DNA from: Oceaniglobus roseus
GTDB taxonomy: Bacteria; Pseudomonadota; Alphaproteobacteria; Rhodobacterales; Rhodobacteraceae
Direction: 5' to 3'
DNA: 64,000 bases
NCBI RefSeq assembly: GCF_002869745.1
Contig: NZ_PNOS01000003.1
Location: 81,108 to 145,107 of the forward strand
Position numbers and translations under genes: made by a program. Below are positions 61,680 through 64,000 of the stretch, piece by piece (the stretch's first letter is position 1; each line of letters begins with the position of its first letter). The notes below the pieces were generated by a model. That model was not told the origin of the DNA and made no database searches. It saw nothing but the letters and a program-made list of their open reading frames with translations.

Positions 61680-62657
61680 ATGACCCATACCGCCCATCCC
61701 GATCGGCGCGCCGCGGCGCATCGCCTGAGCCGGGCCTTCCGCTCGCCCCTCGCCGGGCTGGCGGGGGATCTCGCGCGCTATCGCTGGCCGGTGGCGGTGA
61801 TGCGGGTTCTCCGGCGCGGGCGGCTGTTCCTGCCGGGACGCGGCGAAATGCGCCGGGCGCTGGTCGCGCTGCCCGCCCTCGCGGACCATGCCGCCCACCT
61901 GGACGAGGCCGACGCGCTGTTCTTCCTCTCCTACCGCCACTACCTCGCGCGCGGGATGGGGGCGGACGACCGGATCCGCGCCGCCCATGCCCATTACGCC
62001 CAGCAGTCCGCCGCCTTCGATCCCGCCTACCGCCGCGCCGTGGCGGGCGGGGGGCTGTCGCTGTGGGGACGGGAGGCGGGCGGCGTGGCCTACGGCATAC
62101 GGCTCTCCGCCAGCCGGGACGCGCCGTGGGAAGGCGGGCTGTCGCTGGACTTCGAGGTGGACGGCGGGCCGGTCTGCACGATGTCCTTCTCGCTTCTGCC
62201 CGAGGACATGCTGTGGTCCGGGGGTGCGCCCGGGCGGCTGGCCCCGCTGGTGGTACGCAAGCAGTCGGCGCAGGATCACCGTTACCAGGCGGCCTTCAAC
62301 AGGGCCTTCGACCGGACCACCGCGGCGCATCTGTGCTTCGGCGCGCTCAGCGGCTTCGCGCTGGCGCAGGGGATGACGCGCGCGGTCGGCATCTCGGCCC
62401 GCCGCCAGCCCTCGGTCACGCCGGAGGCCGAGGCGCGGTTCCGCAGCAGCTATGACGTCTTCTGGGAGACGCTGGGCGGGCAGGCCGGATCGCCCTTCGG
62501 CCTCGTGATCCCGCTTCCGGCCTTCCGCCGGCCGCTCGGAGGGGTGACGGGGGCGAAGCGGCGGCGGGCGCTCCAGCGGCGCACCCATGTCGAGGCGGTG
62601 TTCGAAAGCGCCCGCGCGCGCATCGCCGGGCACCTTCCGGCCGATCCTCCTCAGTAG
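61680..62657 (+). CDS. DUF535 (VirK/YbjX-like) family protein
   Basis: A 325-residue soluble protein of the DUF535 family, as in VirK/YbjX, whose members relate to envelope stress or virulence in enterobacteria; biochemical role unknown. Blocks such as the SLDFEVDGGPVCTMSFSLLP strand pair and HLCFGALSGFALAQGM fit the family. Its last seven bases overlap the end of the convergent SDR gene. Confidence 0.7.
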   Translation: MTHTAHPDRRAAAHRLSRAFRSPLAGLAGDLARYRWPVAVMRVLRRGRLFLPGRGEMRRALVALPALADHAAHLDEADALFFLSYRHYLARGMGADDRIRAAHAHYAQQSAAFDPAYRRAVAGGGLSLWGREAGGVAYGIRLSASRDAPWEGGLSLDFEVDGGPVCTMSFSLLPEDMLWSGGAPGRLAPLVVRKQSAQDHRYQAAFNRAFDRTTAAHLCFGALSGFALAQGMTRAVGISARRQPSVTPEAEARFRSSYDVFWETLGGQAGSPFGLVIPLPAFRRPLGGVTGAKRRRALQRRTHVEAVFESARARIAGHLPADPPQ

Positions 62658-63394
62658 GTGGCGCGCCCGCCCGACAGGTCGAAGACGGCGCCGGTGGTGA
62701 AGGAGTTCTCGGCCGAGACGATCCAGACCACCATGTTCGCGGCCTCGTCCACTTCCAGGAACCGGGCGCGCGGGATCTTCGAGAGCATGTAGTCGATGTG
62801 CTCCTGCTTCATCTGGTCGAAGATCGGGGTGCGGGCCGCGGCGGGGGTGACGCAGTTCACCGCCACGTCGACGTCGGCCAGTTCCTTGCCGAGCGACTTG
62901 GTGAAGCCGATCACGCCGGCCTTCGACGCGGAATAGGCGCTGGCGTTGGGATTGCCCTCCTTGCCCGCGACCGAGGCGATGTTGCAGATCCGCCCGTAGC
63001 CCCGCGCGCGCATTCCGGGCACCACGGCCTTGTTGACGAAGAAGGTGCCGGTGAGGTTCACCGCCACGATCTTCTCGAAGGCGGCGTTGTCGTAGTCGGC
63101 CACCGGCGCGTTCGGCCCGGCGATCCCGGCCGAGTTCACCAGGATGTCGACGGGTCCGACCGCCTCTTCCGTGGCGGCGAGCGCCTTCGTCACGCTGTCC
63201 CAGTCGGCGACGTCGCAGCCGAAGGCGCGGGCGTTGCCGAGCTTCGCCATCGCGGCCTCGCAGGCCTCGGCGTTCATGTCCCAGCCCGCGACCGTGGCGC
63301 CCGAGGCGGCGAGCCGGGTGGCGATGGCAAGGCCGAGGCCCTGGGCCGCACCGGTGACGACGGCGATGCGTCCGTTGAGATCGTAGGTGTTCAT
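62651..63394 (-). CDS. Short-chain dehydrogenase/reductase (SDR)
   Basis: A 247-residue classical SDR: nucleotide motif TGAAQGLGLA near 15-24, NSAG at about 87-90, catalytic Ser in IASVAGKEG and YSASK (YxxxK) following, and a short C-terminal end GGRATY. It oxidises or reduces an alcohol/ketone pair; the substrate is not deducible. ATG 63394 gives the family start. Confidence 0.88.
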   Translation of the reverse strand: MNTYDLNGRIAVVTGAAQGLGLAIATRLAASGATVAGWDMNAEACEAAMAKLGNARAFGCDVADWDSVTKALAATEEAVGPVDILVNSAGIAGPNAPVADYDNAAFEKIVAVNLTGTFFVNKAVVPGMRARGYGRICNIASVAGKEGNPNASAYSASKAGVIGFTKSLGKELADVDVAVNCVTPAAARTPIFDQMKQEHIDYMLSKIPRARFLEVDEAANMVVWIVSAENSFTTGAVFDLSGGRATY

Positions 63395-63599
63395 GGCGCA
63401 TTCCTCCCTCGCCTTCGCTTCGGGGCGGAGACTTGCACAGCGGCGGCCGGGGGACGAGGGGAAATCGGCGCCTTCGCGTTTTGCGTTTGCGTCGCCGTCC
63501 CGGCGCGGCAATATGGCGCCATGCCGTCGCCCATGTCCTTGTCATTCCTTCCTTCCCTGCCGTACCGTCCGGCCGCCTCCTGCCAGCCGTGAGCCTTCG

Positions 63600-64000
63600 A
63601 TGAACCGCTCCGACGCCGCGCGCGCCCTTGGCGCAACGCCGCTCCTGGCCGGGCTCGGCGAGGATCTGGTGGACCGGGTTCTGGCCGAGACCCGCGCCGA
63701 GGTGGTCGAGCAGGGGCGCGCGCTGGTGGTCGAGGGCGACCCGGTGGGCGACCTCTATCTCGTGCTGCGCGGCCGCTTCGCGGTGGTCTCGCGCGGCCAG
63801 GCCATCGCCGCCATCGGCGCGGGCGAGCCGATCGGCGAGATCGCCTTCTTCGCCGGCGGCACCCGCTCGGCCAGCGTCGTGGCGCTGAGGAACAGCGAGG
63901 TGCTGGTGCTCTCGAAGAGCGCCTGGGACCGGCTGAGCCGCGACGTGCCCGAGATCGGCCAGGCGGTGCTGGCGGCGCTGGCGCAGCGGCTGGCCCGCAG
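63600..64000 (+). CDS. Cyclic-nucleotide-binding-domain protein, 3'-truncated by the window edge
   Basis: The frame from ATG 63600 is open to the window end (about 133 residues seen). They form a cNMP-binding domain: LLAGLGEDLVDRVL, then EGDPVGDLYLVLRGRFAVV and the phosphate-binding cassette region GEPIGEIAFFAGGTRSASV. The pattern, with the domain at the very N-terminus, suits patatin-like phospholipases (NTE family) or Crp/Fnr-type regulators; the former seems closer because of the GEPIGEIAFF segment, but the rest lies beyond the window. Confidence 0.75.
   Translation, partial: MNRSDAARALGATPLLAGLGEDLVDRVLAETRAEVVEQGRALVVEGDPVGDLYLVLRGRFAVVSRGQAIAAIGAGEPIGEIAFFAGGTRSASVVALRNSEVLVLSKSAWDRLSRDVPEIGQAVLAALAQRLAR

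Overview
The window is about 70% G+C, densely packed, and carries no tRNA, rRNA, CRISPR, integrase, transposase or prophage genes that I could see. Family content points to an alphaproteobacterium of the Rhodobacterales (Rhodobacteraceae/Roseobacteraceae): a PleD-like diguanylate cyclase divergent from a DUF3572 gene, an MttB-superfamily methyltransferase without pyrrolysine, many ABC importers, and the intergenic GGAGCCTCC...GATATTT repeats. The genus cannot be fixed from the sequence alone. Gene starts were chosen from ribosome binding sites, stop/start overlaps and family N-termini.

Layout. 1-10.5 kb: 3' part of a fatty acid desaturase, a DMT exporter, NUDIX and DUF983 genes; a stress module of EF-hand protein, ECF-type sigma factor, small membrane protein and periplasmic metal sensor; the PleD-like cyclase and DUF3572; a HAD phosphatase, an MttB-like methyltransferase and an MltB-like transglycosylase. 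10.5-19.6 kb: a nine-gene minus-strand run, largely coupled by stop/start overlaps: NMT1/THI5-type ABC importer, cytosine-deaminase-like amidohydrolase, FAD-linked oxidase, two flavodoxin-fold reductases, a 2OG-Fe(II)-oxygenase-type enzyme and a creatininase-family amidohydrolase, with a RidA gene divergent from it. This looks like uptake plus catabolism of a nitrogen heterocycle whose identity I cannot assign. 19.6-27.2 kb: TauE/SafE and AbrB membrane proteins, a glucosylglycerol (compatible solute) cassette (G3P dehydrogenase, phosphatase, GT20 synthase), galU, and an AhpD-like gene.

27.4-38 kb: complete xylose locus (xylFHGBA on the minus strand, ROK repressor divergent), a secreted FG-GAP/CRTAC1-type protein overlapping the repressor by four bases, and a di-heme peroxidase. 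38.4-45.6 kb: a 1112-residue transglutaminase/DUF2126 protein with a zinc metallopeptidase, a DUF305 protein and small membrane ORF, a HisC-like aminotransferase and an alpha/beta hydrolase. 45.7-57.1 kb: a carbohydrate ABC importer with unusually enlarged permeases, its ATPase, three consecutive Gfo/Idh/MocA dehydrogenases, then a Rieske oxygenase and a DadA-like amine oxidase. 57.3-64 kb: MarC protein, an amino-acid ABC importer whose permease seems to start with a lipobox, an NAD(P)-binding protein, a DUF535 protein, an SDR dehydrogenase, and the 5' end of a cyclic-nucleotide-binding-domain protein.

The non-coding DNA is also structured. Four intergenic copies of a two-hairpin element (27.3, 36.6, 49.8, 58.2 kb) share a small GC-rich hairpin followed by a long helix, three of them with a CTTCT motif. 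Two inverted pairs of a ~40-bp repeat, a tandem pair of 22-bp palindromes, a ~105-bp direct repeat flanking one two-hairpin element, and hairpins just 3' of three substrate-binding-protein genes are also present.
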